A stretch of 64,000 nucleotides of DNA from contig NZ_JAHCAS010000001.1 of the NCBI RefSeq assembly GCF_019634775.1, positions 1,178,001 to 1,242,000 of the forward strand. The letters run 5' to 3'. This document shows, piece after piece, positions 1-8,875 of this stretch. The position numbers were made by a program, and so were the translations under genes. The notes under the pieces were generated by a model. The model was given only the letters and a program-made list of their open reading frames with translations. It searched no databases and was not told the DNA's origin. Numbering within the stretch: position 1 is the first letter of the stretch; every line of letters begins with the position of its first letter. Origin of the DNA: Dokdonella sp. (lineage in GTDB: Bacteria > Pseudomonadota > Gammaproteobacteria > Xanthomonadales > Rhodanobacteraceae).

Positions 1-596
1 CCGGGCGCGGCAATGAACCGGCGCAGAAAGGTGTTGAGCAGCAGTTCACGGCGATCGCGCACCTGCGAGTGCTTGATCGTGTCGTCGATGTCGGAGACGA
101 TCGAAAGGCCTTCTGCCGGCACGTGCAGGACACGGCCCGCGAGCCGACGCGCATCGCCCGGCGGCATGAGAACCTCGTACTCGATCCGCCCCCGCGCATC
201 GACGAGCGCGGCGTCGATCTCGACCTCGGCGCGACTGCGCCCATCGCCGCGCGTGCGCGGCAACGTCGCTTCGCGACCATCGGCGAAGCCCACCCGCAGC
301 ACCTTGCCGCGTTCGGAATCGACGCGGAACAACTGCGTGCGCGCGGTGAAGCGTGCGCGCTCCTCGGCGGGAAGCTCGTCAAGGTCGAGGGCGAGGTAGC
401 GCGCGAACAGGGCCATCGCGCCACGCCGCGGCTCGTGCTCGTGTACCCAGGCATCGACCGGCACGATGATGCGACCGTCACCCGCATCACGCGCGACCGT
501 CGGCACCAACAGCACTTCCTCGTCGAGCTTGAGCGGAGCGGCGCACAGCGGCGTGGCCAACGCCAGCAGGCCAACGAAAGCGATAATGCGGGTCAC
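1..596 (-). CDS. APP1-family phosphatidate phosphatase-like protein (3' end off the window)
   Basis: The gene is read leftward and its C-terminal part lies beyond base 1, so only 198 codons are visible. The first 20 residues form a short hydrophobic signal peptide ending in LCAA, so the product is probably periplasmic. At residues 169-173 it carries DIDDT followed by IKHS, the metal-binding motif of the App1/DUF2183 catalytic domain (HAD-like phosphatidate phosphatases). The preceding 140 residues look like the beta-rich N-terminal region that often precedes that domain. The start is taken as GTG at 596; no ATG lies upstream in frame after the previous stop. Substrate in bacteria is not established for this family. 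It diverges from the NlpC/P60 gene. Confidence 0.8.
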   Translation of the reverse strand, partial: MTRIIAFVGLLALATPLCAAPLKLDEEVLLVPTVARDAGDGRIIVPVDAWVHEHEPRRGAMALFARYLALDLDELPAEERARFTARTQLFRVDSERGKVLRVGFADGREATLPRTRGDGRSRAEVEIDAALVDARGRIEYEVLMPPGDARRLAGRVLHVPAEGLSIVSDIDDTIKHSQVRDRRELLLNTFLRRFIAAP

Positions 597-760
597 GGCC
601 GGATGTCCAAGGCTGGGGTGATGCCCGACAACGGGATGGATCAGGGCGAGTCTAACGAGTTTTGAACAATCGCCGGGGGCGTGGCCATTACATTCGCCGC
701 GCCCGCGGCCCGCCGCCCGGGCAGTGCCCGATTGTTCGACCCGACCCGTGAGGCCCAAGC

Positions 761-1357
761 ATGCCGACACGCCGCCTTGCCACGATCATCGCCATTGTTT
801 TCGTCGCGGCTTCCGGCCTCGCTTGGGCTTCCAGCGTGCGTGCGCTCGAGGCGTTGGCGGAGTGGCGCGTCGATCCAGGCATTGCCGGTGTGGTCGCGCC
901 GATTCCGCAGATCGCCGACGATGCGTTGCCTTCGTTCGCGCCGCGCGCGCTGATCACCAGCTTGGCCAAGGGGCTGCGCGACATCCGCTACCGCCGAGGC
1001 GGACGCGAACCGTCGACCGGGTTCGATTGCAGTGGCTTCGTGCGTTATGTGTTCCAGCAGGGCCTCGACGTCGAGTTGCCGGCGAGCTCGGCGGCGCAGT
1101 TCCAGGCAGGCCGCAAGGTCGACCGCGACAGGCTTGTCGAGGGCGATCTGGTGTTTTTCCGCACCGAGGGCAAGCGCGTCTCGCATGTCGGCATCTACCT
1201 GGGCGATGGTCGCTTCATCCATGCGCCATCGAGCGGCAAGCGGGTCAGCGTGAGCAGCCTGGCCGAGCGCTACTGGGCGAGGCGGTACGCGGGCGCGAAG
1301 CGACCGGAAGTGCTTGTCGGCGCCGACATCGAGGATGAGCTGAACGTACGGGGGTGA
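761..1357 (+). CDS. NlpC/P60 (C40) family peptidoglycan hydrolase
   Basis: The 198-residue protein has an N-terminal signal peptide (about residues 1-24) and a C-terminal NlpC/P60 domain. The catalytic Cys is C90 in FDCSGF, the catalytic His is H142 in SHVGIYLGDG, and the third polar residue is H154 in FIHAPSSG, so the active site looks complete. Family members cut the gamma-D-Glu to diamino-acid bond or the murein crosslink in the periplasm. There is no LysM or other wall-binding domain, as in minimal Spr-type hydrolases. The gene stands alone between a divergent phosphatase gene and convergent pepP. Confidence 0.9.
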   Translation: MPTRRLATIIAIVFVAASGLAWASSVRALEALAEWRVDPGIAGVVAPIPQIADDALPSFAPRALITSLAKGLRDIRYRRGGREPSTGFDCSGFVRYVFQQGLDVELPASSAAQFQAGRKVDRDRLVEGDLVFFRTEGKRVSHVGIYLGDGRFIHAPSSGKRVSVSSLAERYWARRYAGAKRPEVLVGADIEDELNVRG

Positions 1358-1413
1358 CCGCGCGCTGATTCGTGGTCAGGGCATCCCGGGGGCTATCGTT
1401 CACGCAGCGCGAA

Positions 1414-2727
1414 TCACGGCCTTCCTGCCATCAGCGCTTCGATCTCGTCCGGATCGCGCGGTACCGCCCCGGTCAGCACCTCCGGGTCGCCGTGGGTGAC
1501 GACGACGTCGTCCTCGATGCGGATGCCGATGCCACGCCAACGCGCGGGCACCTGCTTGAGGTCGGGGGCGATGTAGATGCCGGGCTCGACCGTGACGACC
1601 ATGCCGGGCTCGAGCAGGCGGAACTCGCCGTCGATCCGGTAGTCGCCGACATCGTGCACGTCGAGGCCGAGCCAGTGGCCTGTCTTGTGCATGTAGAAAC
1701 TCCGGTAGCTGTGTTCGCGCAGCACCTTGTCGAGGGGGCCCTTGAGCAGGCCGAGCGCGATCAGGCCCTTGGCGATCACGCGCACCGCAGCCTCGTGGTA
1801 GGCATCGAAGGCGTGGCCGGGACGCACCGCCGCGATCGCCGCATCCTGCGCGGCGAGCACGATGTCATACAGCGCGCGTTGCTCGGGTGAGAAGCGGCCA
1901 TTGACCGGCCAGGTGCGCGTGATGTCGGAGGCGTAGCAGGCGTATTCGGCGCCGGCGTCGACCAACAGCAAGTCGCCGTCCCTGAGTTGCGCATTGTTGG
2001 CGCGATAGTGCAGCACGCAGGCGTTGGCCCCGCCGCCGACGATCGGCTCGTAGCTCGGCACGGCGCCGTGGCGGCGGAACGTATGCAGCAGTTCGGCCTC
2101 GATCTCGTGTTCGTTGAGGCCGGGCCGCGTCACCTGCATCGCTCGCACATGCGCTTCGGCGGCGATCTTCGCGGAGCGGCGCATCAGGCGCAGTTCGGCC
2201 GGCGACTTGTACAGGCGCAGGTCGTGCAGCAGGTGTGACAAAGCAACGAATTCGTGCGGCGGCTTTGCGCCTTGGCGCACCATCGCGCGCACACGGTTGA
2301 CCCAGCCGATCAGCTTGAGGTCGAAATCGGTATCGCGGCCGAAGTGGTAGTAGACGCGCGAGCGTCCTTCGATCATCCCGGGCAGGATGTCGTCGATGTC
2401 GGCGATCGGGAAGGCGTCGTCGAACCCGTATCGTTCGACTGCGCCTTCCGGGCCGGCGCGCGTACCGTCCCAGCGTTCGCGCTCGGGGTCGCGTTCGCGG
2501 CAGAACAGGATGGCCTCGCCTTGCTCCCGGCCGGGGATCAGGGCGAGCACGGCCTCGGCTTCGGGGAAGCCGGTGAGGTAGTGGAAGTCGCTGTCCTGCC
2601 GGTACGGATAGTGTGCGTCGTTGCTGCGCACGCGCTCCGGTGCGGCCGGCACAACGACGATGGCATCGCGGCCGGCCATACGCATGAGCTGGCGGCGACG
2701 GCGGGTGAATTCCCTGGCCTGGATCAT
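1414..2727 (-). CDS. pepP: Xaa-Pro aminopeptidase
   Basis: The 437-residue protein has the N-terminal aminopeptidase P domain (about residues 1-170) and a pita-bread M24 metallopeptidase domain. The dinuclear metal ligands are visible: Asp in LLVDAG, Asp in SDITRT, His in GHWLGLDVHD, Glu in VEPGIY and Glu in RIEDD. It removes N-terminal residues preceding proline in the cytosol. The start at 2727 (MIQAREF) is preferred over an in-frame upstream ATG because the extra residues are Arg/Pro-rich and unlike the family. It lies 61 bp downstream of ygfB in the same direction, the conserved ygfB-pepP order; the ubiH that follows in E. coli is absent here. Confidence 0.95.
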   Translation of the reverse strand: MIQAREFTRRRRQLMRMAGRDAIVVVPAAPERVRSNDAHYPYRQDSDFHYLTGFPEAEAVLALIPGREQGEAILFCRERDPERERWDGTRAGPEGAVERYGFDDAFPIADIDDILPGMIEGRSRVYYHFGRDTDFDLKLIGWVNRVRAMVRQGAKPPHEFVALSHLLHDLRLYKSPAELRLMRRSAKIAAEAHVRAMQVTRPGLNEHEIEAELLHTFRRHGAVPSYEPIVGGGANACVLHYRANNAQLRDGDLLLVDAGAEYACYASDITRTWPVNGRFSPEQRALYDIVLAAQDAAIAAVRPGHAFDAYHEAAVRVIAKGLIALGLLKGPLDKVLREHSYRSFYMHKTGHWLGLDVHDVGDYRIDGEFRLLEPGMVVTVEPGIYIAPDLKQVPARWRGIGIRIEDDVVVTHGDPEVLTGAVPRDPDEIEALMAGRP

Positions 2728-2788
2728 CGGATGCGGAGACGTACGGCGTACCGGGCGCGGCACCGGCATTCTATCGACATCGCGCGCA

Positions 2789-3355
2789 TCAATGCAGGCG
2801 CCTGCTGCTGGCCGCGGTGACGCCGCCACGTAGTGGTTCGCGCAGTTCGGCGTGCAGCAGCAGCACGCCGACGCGCACGAATTCGAGCACTTCGATCAGG
2901 GCCGCCTCGTCGCCCTCGCTGCCGTCGTAGTCGAAACGCGATGCGGCGATCGTGCCGAGGTCGCGCAGGATTTCGCTGGCATTGTCCGACAGGGATCGCG
3001 TTGCAGTCGCACCGGCGAGGCCGATGCCGCCAAGGAAGCCACGGCACCACTCGACCAGCGCATCGCCGCGTTCGCTGAGCGGACGCTCGTCAGCGGGCAA
3101 CAGGGGTTCGAAGGCGAATTCATCGTCCTCGAGTTGCTGGCGGCACAGGTGGTAAAGGCGTCCGACGATGGGGTTGCCGTTCCAGCCATCGCCGTTCGGA
3201 TCGAGTTCGAGTGCTTCCGGCCAGGCGCTGGCGCCGGCATCGCCTCCAGCGCACAGATAGCCAGTCAGCGAGCCGTGCAGGTCGCTGGCGCCAACACCGA
3301 TGCGCAGGCGGGTGATCGTTTCGCCGAGTTCGTCGTGGGTCAGGTGTTCGGGCAT
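2789..3355 (-). CDS. ygfB: UPF0149 family protein YgfB
   Basis: The 188-residue acidic protein matches the YgfB/YecA-like UPF0149 family, with the recognisable stretches HGSLTGYLCAGG, LPADERPLSERGDAL and WCRGFLGGIGL. It has no signal peptide or membrane segment and is expected in the cytosol. Its role is poorly defined; in Pseudomonas a homologue modulates beta-lactamase regulation. The start MPEHLTHDEL at 3355 was chosen because it fits family length; an in-frame upstream Met adds 12 residues. It precedes pepP in an apparent two-gene operon. Confidence 0.88.
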   Translation of the reverse strand: MPEHLTHDELGETITRLRIGVGASDLHGSLTGYLCAGGDAGASAWPEALELDPNGDGWNGNPIVGRLYHLCRQQLEDDEFAFEPLLPADERPLSERGDALVEWCRGFLGGIGLAGATATRSLSDNASEILRDLGTIAASRFDYDGSEGDEAALIEVLEFVRVGVLLLHAELREPLRGGVTAASSRRLH

Positions 3356-3547
3356 GGAGTGTGAGCGCAAGGGCCGAGCGGATTCTGGCACATCGCGATG
3401 CAGCGATGGCGACCGAGCCGACCCGTGCCAAGGTCCTGGATGTGCGCCAGTGTGGGCGGCGGTGCCGTTGCGGGACGGATCGGACCATCCCTAAACTCGG
3501 AGGCGGGCGCGTGGGCGTCTTTCGGAGCAGGGGAAGCGCGCGCTGAC

Positions 3548-6500
3548 ATGAGCGACGGGCGGTGGCTACGGGGGGTGTGGCTCGTGTCGGCGCGATGGCT
3601 GCGCTGGTTCGGTTGCGTGCTGCTCGCCAGTGCAACCCTGCCGCTTGCCGCCCACGAGCGCGCATATTACTTCGACCGACTCGGCCAGGAATCGGGCCTG
3701 CTGCAGAACTCGATACGCGCCATCCATCAGGACCGCACCGGCTTCCTCTGGGTCAGCACGCAAGGCGCACTGCACCAGTACGACGGCTATCGCTTCCGCC
3801 GCTTCGAGCACGACGTCAACCGTACCGATAGCCTGCCGCACAGCATCATCGTCGCTATCGACGAGGATGCCGATGGTCGTGTGTGGGTCGGCACGTACTC
3901 GGCCGGAGTGGCGCAATTCGATCCGCGCAGCGGCCGTTTCGAGCGGTTCAGCCTGGCCGACGGCGAGCCCTCGCGCAACGAACGCGAGTCCGTGATGGCG
4001 GTCGATTTCGAACCGGGACGCGGGCTGTGGATCGGCAGTAGTGGCGGACTGGAGCTGCTCGACCCGGCCAGCGCGACGCGCTCGCGGATCGAGCTGCGTG
4101 CGGACATTGCCGTGCGGGCGTTGTTGCGCACCTCAGACGGCAATCTGTGGGTCGGCAGCTCCGATGGCTTGTGGCGTGTAGGCAAGGGCGAAACGCGTGC
4201 CGAGCGCGTTGGCAAGGGCATGATCGGTTTGGTCAATGCCTTGACCGTCGGACACGACCAGGTGCCGTATGTGGCGACGCCGGATGCGGTGTACAGGGTC
4301 GACACCAACGGTGCGGTTCGTCGGGTCTGGATGAACAGGGGCAAGGCACGCATCACCGCACTTGCCGAGGACCGGCTGGAGCGCCTGTGGGTTGGTACCG
4401 CCGGTGAAGGCCTCGTCGTGCTCGACCCGAATCGCCCCGGCGAGTACCGCATACGCTCCAGCCGCTATCTCGCCGGCAGCTTGCAGCAAGACGATGTGAC
4501 CACGCTGTTCGTCGACAACTCCGGCCTGCTCTGGGTCGGCACCGACTCGCTTGGCATCAGTCGGGTCGACCCGGCCGGCGCCACGTTCCGCTATGTCGTC
4601 GACACCAATCCCGCGCGTACATCGGCGGCCTCGAACAATGTGCGTGCGATCGTGGAGGACGGCGAGGGGCATCTCTGGCTCGCCACCGACGGTGACGGGA
4701 TCAAGCGCTACGACCGACGCCGGCATGAGTTCAAGTACTTCGACGAGCCGGTTGCGCACGCTTTCGGGCTCGCGCCCGACGTCGCTCAGTCGATCGAAGC
4801 CCTGGTGCTGATGCCGGGCAACCGCATCGGTTTTGCCGGTGCCATGGGCGTCGGCCTGCTCGATCCGGCGCGTGGCACGGTGGAAGTGCTGCCGGACGAG
4901 TTCGGCGACGAATCGATGGCCGGCGGTCGACCGCGCCGCGCGCTCCTGCTCGCCCGCGACGGCAGCCTGTGGCTCGCCACCAACGACCATGGCGTGGTGC
5001 GCTATGCCGCCGGAAGCCGTGCGGCGACCCGTTGGCGCCATCGCGATGGCGACCCGACCAGCCTCAGCCACGACCGCGTGCTCTCGTTGTTCGAGGACAG
5101 CCAGGGGCGCATTTGGGCGGGCAGCGCAGGCGGCCTGAACATCATCGATCCGGTGAGTGGCAGAGTGCGCGTGCTGCGCAACATTCCCGGCGACCCGCAT
5201 TCGCTGAGCAGCGATATCGTGCGTAGCGTGCACGAGACTGCCGACGGCAGCTTCTGGGTCGGCACGCACAGTGGACTCAATCACCTCGCTGGCCTGACCG
5301 ACGAAGCACCACGTTTCACTCGCTTCCTGCCCGCCGATGGCCTGCCGGATGCGACCATCTACGGCATTCTCGAGGACGCGATGGGGCGGCTCTGGCTGAG
5401 CTCGAATCGCGGCATCGCCTCGTTCGATCCGGCCAACAAGCAATTCAAGGATTTCGGTCTCAAGGATGGCCTTCAGGCCCTCGAGTTCAATGGTGCCGCA
5501 GTCCGCGCCCTGCGCAGCGGGGAGCTCGCGTTCGGCGGCATCGACGGCGTCAACCTGCTGACCCCGGGCAGGGTCGTCGCCAGCCGCTTCGTGCCGCCGG
5601 TGGTCATCACCGATGTACGGGCCGGACATGAGGGAGCGTCCAGGCGCGGCATCGACGGCACGGCCGTGCTCCGTGCGAACGATCGCAGCGTGCATTTCGA
5701 GTTCGTCGCACTCGACTTTGCCGACCCCGAACGCAACCGGTTCCGCTATCGCCTGGAAGGTTTCGACGAGCACTGGATCGATGCCGGCACTCGCCATGAG
5801 GCGACCTACACCAACCTTGATGCCGGCCGCTATCTGTTCCGCGTCAAGGCCAGCAACCACGATGGCTATTGGAACGAAGAAGGCGCCTCGGTGCCGTTGA
5901 TGGTCACGCCGCCGCCATGGGCCTCCGGTCTCGCCAAGCTGACCTATGCCGTCGCCGCGATGCTGGTGTGCCTGCTGGGCTGGGCGGTGCTGCGCCGCCG
6001 TCGTGCCGACCGGGAACACCACCACCGTGAACTCCAGGAGAGCGAGAACCGCTTGCGCCTGGCCCTTTGGGGATCCGGCGACCGATTCTGGGATCTCGAC
6101 ATGGACAGCGGCGCGCTGACAGTCCTGAACGCCGACGTGACGCGTGGCTCCCAGCGTGAACAGAAGTTCCTGATCTACGATTGGCTGCGCACGTACGTGC
6201 ATGCGGACGACCAGCGCGCGATGGCGCAGCGTCTCGATGACCACATCACTGGACGCACCGCGCTGTACGAATCCGAGTTGCGCTTGCGCATCGGAAGCGA
6301 CGAATGGATCTGGATGCTCGTGCGCGGCAAGATCGTCGACCGCTCCGAGGCCGGGCGGCCGCTGCGCATCTGCGGCACTGCACGCAACATCACCTCCTCG
6401 CGCGAGGCCGAGCGTGAGCGTCGCATCGCCCAGGAAGTCATCCGCAGTATCGGCGAGGCGGTCACCGTCACCGATCTCGAGTTCCGTTTCATTTCGGTCA

Positions 6501-8095
6501 ACCCAGCCTTCACCGCGATGACCGGCTGGAGCGAGGAGGAAGTGCGCGGCCGCTCGGCTGCCCTGCTCAACTGCGCGCAGCACTCACCCGAGCATTACCA
6601 GGCCCTGCGCGACGCGATCCTGCGCGAAGGCCACTGGCGTGGCGAGCTGTGGCAGCGGCGCAAGGATGGTGAGGAATTCCTGTCCTGGCTGCAGACCACC
6701 GAAGTACGCGACGCACATGGCAACCGCACGCATTTCGTGCAGGTGCTGACCGACATCACCGAGCGCAAGCGCAACGAGCAGGAACTGCGCTACCTGGCCA
6801 ACTATGACACCCTGACCGGCCTGCCCAACCGTACCCTGCTGGCCGAACGCCTCGGCCACGCCGTGGTGCGCGCACGTCGCGGGGCGCGCAAGGTCGCCGT
6901 GCTGTTCCTCGATCTCGATCGCTTCAAGCATGTCAATGATTCGATGGGGCACGCCGCCGGCGACCGCATGCTCAAGGCCGCCGGCAGCCGTCTGCGCGAC
7001 AGCGTGCGCGACGGCGACACCGTGGCGCGCATCGGCGGCGACGAGTTCACCGTGGTCCTCGAGGATCTGGTCGACGCCGCCGAGGCTGAACGCGTGGCGA
7101 TGAAGCTGATCAGCGCTTTCGAGCGCCCGCTCGAACTCGACGACGGCCAGGACGTGACCATCTCGCCCTCGATCGGGGTGAGCCTGTACCCGGACCACGG
7201 GCAGACGCCGACCGACCTCATCAAGTACGCCGACACCGCGATGTATCAGGCCAAGGAGCGCGGGCGAAAGACCTACATGGTCTACACCGAATCGATGGAT
7301 GCCGCGGCACGCCTGCGTGCGACCATGGTCGGTGCGCTGCGCCGCGCCCTCGATCGCCAGGAGTTCAGCCTCGTCTTCCAGCCCAAGCTGTCCCTGCTCG
7401 ATGGCCGCATCACCGGTGTCGAGGCGCTGCTGCGCTGGCACAGCGACGAACTCGGTCAGGTCTCTCCGGCGACGTTCATCCCGATCGCCGAGGAAACCGG
7501 CATGATCATCGAGATAGGCGACTGGGTGCTGGTACAGGCCTGTGCCCAGCTCGCCGCCTGGCATCGGGCCGGCCTGCGTGACATCTCGATGTCGGTCAAC
7601 GTTTCAGTGCCGCAGCTGCTGCGCGGCCAGTTGATCCAGCGTCTGTGCGACATCCTTGCCGCCAGCGACCTCGCGCCGAGCCAGCTCGAACTCGAACTGA
7701 CCGAAAGCATGGTCATGGCCAATGCCGAACAGTCGATCACCACGCTGCGCCAGCTCAAGGCGGTGGGCGTGACCTTGGCCATCGACGACTTTGGCACCGG
7801 CTATTCCTCGCTCGCCTACCTCAAGCGCCTGCCGATCGATACCCTGAAGATCGACAAGGAATTCGTCGGTGACATCACCACCGACCCCGACGACGAGGCG
7901 ATCACGGCGACCATCATCAACATGGCGCATTCGCTCGGCCTCAACGTCATCGCCGAGGGCGTCGAGATCGCCGAGCAGGTCGAGTACCTGCGCGAGCAAG
8001 GCTGCGACGAGATCCAGGGCCACTGGCTGGCCCGGCCGCTGTCGGCCGCCGACTGTTTCGCCTTCCTGTGCGCACGGCGCGGCATTCCTCTCTGA
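3548..8095 (+). CDS. Beta-propeller sensor with two PAS domains, GGDEF and EAL
   Basis: This 1515-residue protein starts with an N-terminal membrane/signal segment (residues 11-36), then a periplasmic two-component-regulator propeller (about 40-700; repeated GxLWVGT-like blades) and a Y_Y_Y domain (about 715-795). A transmembrane helix (about 798-817) leads to two PAS/PAC domains (about 830-1080), a GGDEF domain (about 1085-1250) and an EAL domain (about 1275-1512). The cyclase motif GGDEF is intact and preceded at the right spacing by RDGD, matching the RxxD inhibitory site. The EAL domain keeps EALLRW, LTES, DDFGTGYSS and IAEGVE. Both cyclic-di-GMP synthesis and hydrolysis look possible. 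It is a single-gene signalling protein sensing an unknown periplasmic ligand. An earlier in-frame ATG exists but overlaps the ygfB promoter side and lacks signal-peptide character. Confidence 0.92.
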   Translation: MSDGRWLRGVWLVSARWLRWFGCVLLASATLPLAAHERAYYFDRLGQESGLLQNSIRAIHQDRTGFLWVSTQGALHQYDGYRFRRFEHDVNRTDSLPHSIIVAIDEDADGRVWVGTYSAGVAQFDPRSGRFERFSLADGEPSRNERESVMAVDFEPGRGLWIGSSGGLELLDPASATRSRIELRADIAVRALLRTSDGNLWVGSSDGLWRVGKGETRAERVGKGMIGLVNALTVGHDQVPYVATPDAVYRVDTNGAVRRVWMNRGKARITALAEDRLERLWVGTAGEGLVVLDPNRPGEYRIRSSRYLAGSLQQDDVTTLFVDNSGLLWVGTDSLGISRVDPAGATFRYVVDTNPARTSAASNNVRAIVEDGEGHLWLATDGDGIKRYDRRRHEFKYFDEPVAHAFGLAPDVAQSIEALVLMPGNRIGFAGAMGVGLLDPARGTVEVLPDEFGDESMAGGRPRRALLLARDGSLWLATNDHGVVRYAAGSRAATRWRHRDGDPTSLSHDRVLSLFEDSQGRIWAGSAGGLNIIDPVSGRVRVLRNIPGDPHSLSSDIVRSVHETADGSFWVGTHSGLNHLAGLTDEAPRFTRFLPADGLPDATIYGILEDAMGRLWLSSNRGIASFDPANKQFKDFGLKDGLQALEFNGAAVRALRSGELAFGGIDGVNLLTPGRVVASRFVPPVVITDVRAGHEGASRRGIDGTAVLRANDRSVHFEFVALDFADPERNRFRYRLEGFDEHWIDAGTRHEATYTNLDAGRYLFRVKASNHDGYWNEEGASVPLMVTPPPWASGLAKLTYAVAAMLVCLLGWAVLRRRRADREHHHRELQESENRLRLALWGSGDRFWDLDMDSGALTVLNADVTRGSQREQKFLIYDWLRTYVHADDQRAMAQRLDDHITGRTALYESELRLRIGSDEWIWMLVRGKIVDRSEAGRPLRICGTARNITSSREAERERRIAQEVIRSIGEAVTVTDLEFRFISVNPAFTAMTGWSEEEVRGRSAALLNCAQHSPEHYQALRDAILREGHWRGELWQRRKDGEEFLSWLQTTEVRDAHGNRTHFVQVLTDITERKRNEQELRYLANYDTLTGLPNRTLLAERLGHAVVRARRGARKVAVLFLDLDRFKHVNDSMGHAAGDRMLKAAGSRLRDSVRDGDTVARIGGDEFTVVLEDLVDAAEAERVAMKLISAFERPLELDDGQDVTISPSIGVSLYPDHGQTPTDLIKYADTAMYQAKERGRKTYMVYTESMDAAARLRATMVGALRRALDRQEFSLVFQPKLSLLDGRITGVEALLRWHSDELGQVSPATFIPIAEETGMIIEIGDWVLVQACAQLAAWHRAGLRDISMSVNVSVPQLLRGQLIQRLCDILAASDLAPSQLELELTESMVMANAEQSITTLRQLKAVGVTLAIDDFGTGYSSLAYLKRLPIDTLKIDKEFVGDITTDPDDEAITATIINMAHSLGLNVIAEGVEIAEQVEYLREQGCDEIQGHWLARPLSAADCFAFLCARRGIPL

Positions 8096-8123
8096 TGGCT
8101 GGTTCCGGTATATATTCCCCGCC

Positions 8124-8354
8124 ATGTCCGCGCCCGGTTCCGACAACCTGCCAGTCCTCGCCGAGATCAGCGAGCGCGTCGAGCGCCTGGTCGAGCTGTG
8201 CCGGCGTCTCGGCGAGGAGAACCGCAGCCTGCGCCACAGTCAGGAACAGCTCGCCAACGAGCGCGCCAGCCTGATTGCCCGCAATGAGCAGGCGCGCACA
8301 CGCGTCGAGGCCATGATCAGCCGCCTGAAATCGCTGGAGCAGAACCAGGGATGA
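8124..8354 (+). CDS. TIGR02449-type small coiled-coil protein (ZapB-like)
   Basis: The 76-residue protein is almost entirely a predicted coiled coil, with heptad-like Leu/Ala spacing from ISERVERLVEL to ISRLKSLEQ. Small proteins of this type (TIGR02449) sit directly upstream of zapA in many gammaproteobacteria and are thought to assist cell division. Its stop overlaps the zapA start (ATGA at 8351), so the two are translationally coupled. A TATATT-like hexamer lies about 10 bases upstream of the ATG, so the transcript may be nearly leaderless. Confidence 0.8.
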   Translation: MSAPGSDNLPVLAEISERVERLVELCRRLGEENRSLRHSQEQLANERASLIARNEQARTRVEAMISRLKSLEQNQG

Positions 8355-8653
8355 GTGAACCCGTCTCCGTCCGCATCCTCGACCGCGAGTACCTCATCGC
8401 CTGCGCGCCGGAGGAGCGGTCAAGTCTGCTCAACGCGGCGCTCTACCTCGACCGCAAGTTGCGTGAGTTGCGTGATGCCAGCGCCAACCGTGGCGGTGGA
8501 CTGGACCGCATCGCCGTGCTTGCCGCCTTGAACATCGCCCACGAACTGCTCGACCTCAAGGCCAGTGTGGCCAGCGATTCGTCCTCGTTGTCGCAGCAGC
8601 TCGAACGCCTGCGTTCAAAGCTTGATGCCGGTTTGGGGCCGTCCCTACAATAG
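8351..8653 (+). CDS. zapA: Cell division protein ZapA
   Basis: The 100-residue protein has the ZapA fold signature: VSVRILDREYLIACAPEE at the N terminus, LLNAALYLDRKLRELR in the middle and a C-terminal coiled coil (about residues 60-95). ZapA bundles FtsZ filaments at midcell. It overlaps the upstream coiled-coil gene by four bases. The 6S RNA promoter lies inside its last codons, and the RNA begins 5 bases after its stop, the conserved zapA-ssrS arrangement. Confidence 0.93.
   Translation: MSEPVSVRILDREYLIACAPEERSSLLNAALYLDRKLRELRDASANRGGGLDRIAVLAALNIAHELLDLKASVASDSSSLSQQLERLRSKLDAGLGPSLQ
8622..8651 (+). promoter_or_regulatory. Sigma-70 promoter of 6S RNA
   Basis: TTGATG at 8622-8627 and TACAAT at 8646-8651 are separated by 18 bases. 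They place transcription start at about 8658-8659, which is exactly where the 5' arm of the 6S RNA terminal helix begins. The promoter overlaps the 3' end of zapA. Confidence 0.75.
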
Positions 8654-8658
8654 CTCCC

Positions 8659-8849
8659 GGTGTCCTCGGCGGTGTGCGACAGCGCATTCCAACATATTGC
8701 CTTGTTCCTGTAGCGACCCCGGGACCGCCTCGCGCCGGTCGGTGTGCAAGTCCGCCCCGAGCGGAAAGCCTGATGACCGCGCGTTGGCACTCCCACCTGA
8801 ACCCATGGTTCAAGGTCGTTAGATGTGCATCGGCACAGCGGAGGACGCC
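8659..8849 (+). ncRNA. ssrS: 6S RNA
   Basis: About 191 nt. The 5' end GGTGTCCTC pairs with GAGGACGCC at 8841-8849, giving the closing helix. Conserved 6S blocks are present near the 3' half: GGAAAGCCTGATGACC and CACCTGAACCCATGG with GGTTCAAGG, which resemble the E. coli sequence around its central bubble and 3' arm. 6S RNA mimics an open promoter and sequesters sigma-70 RNA polymerase in stationary phase. Position between zapA and fthC is the standard gammaproteobacterial location. The exact 3' end is inferred from pairing. Confidence 0.92.
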
Positions 8850-8875
8850 ACCCCTATTCCGAAGGCGTCGCGGGC

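Noticed and set aside
4133..6583. A long open frame on the minus strand across the propeller sensor gene
   Set aside because: It is antisense to a clearly coding gene with recognised domains, and its sequence has no family-like motifs; high GC gives long shadow frames.
8825..8875. ATG at 8825 as the start of fthC
   Set aside because: It lies in the 3' arm of 6S RNA; GTG at 8876 has a ribosome binding site and fits family length.
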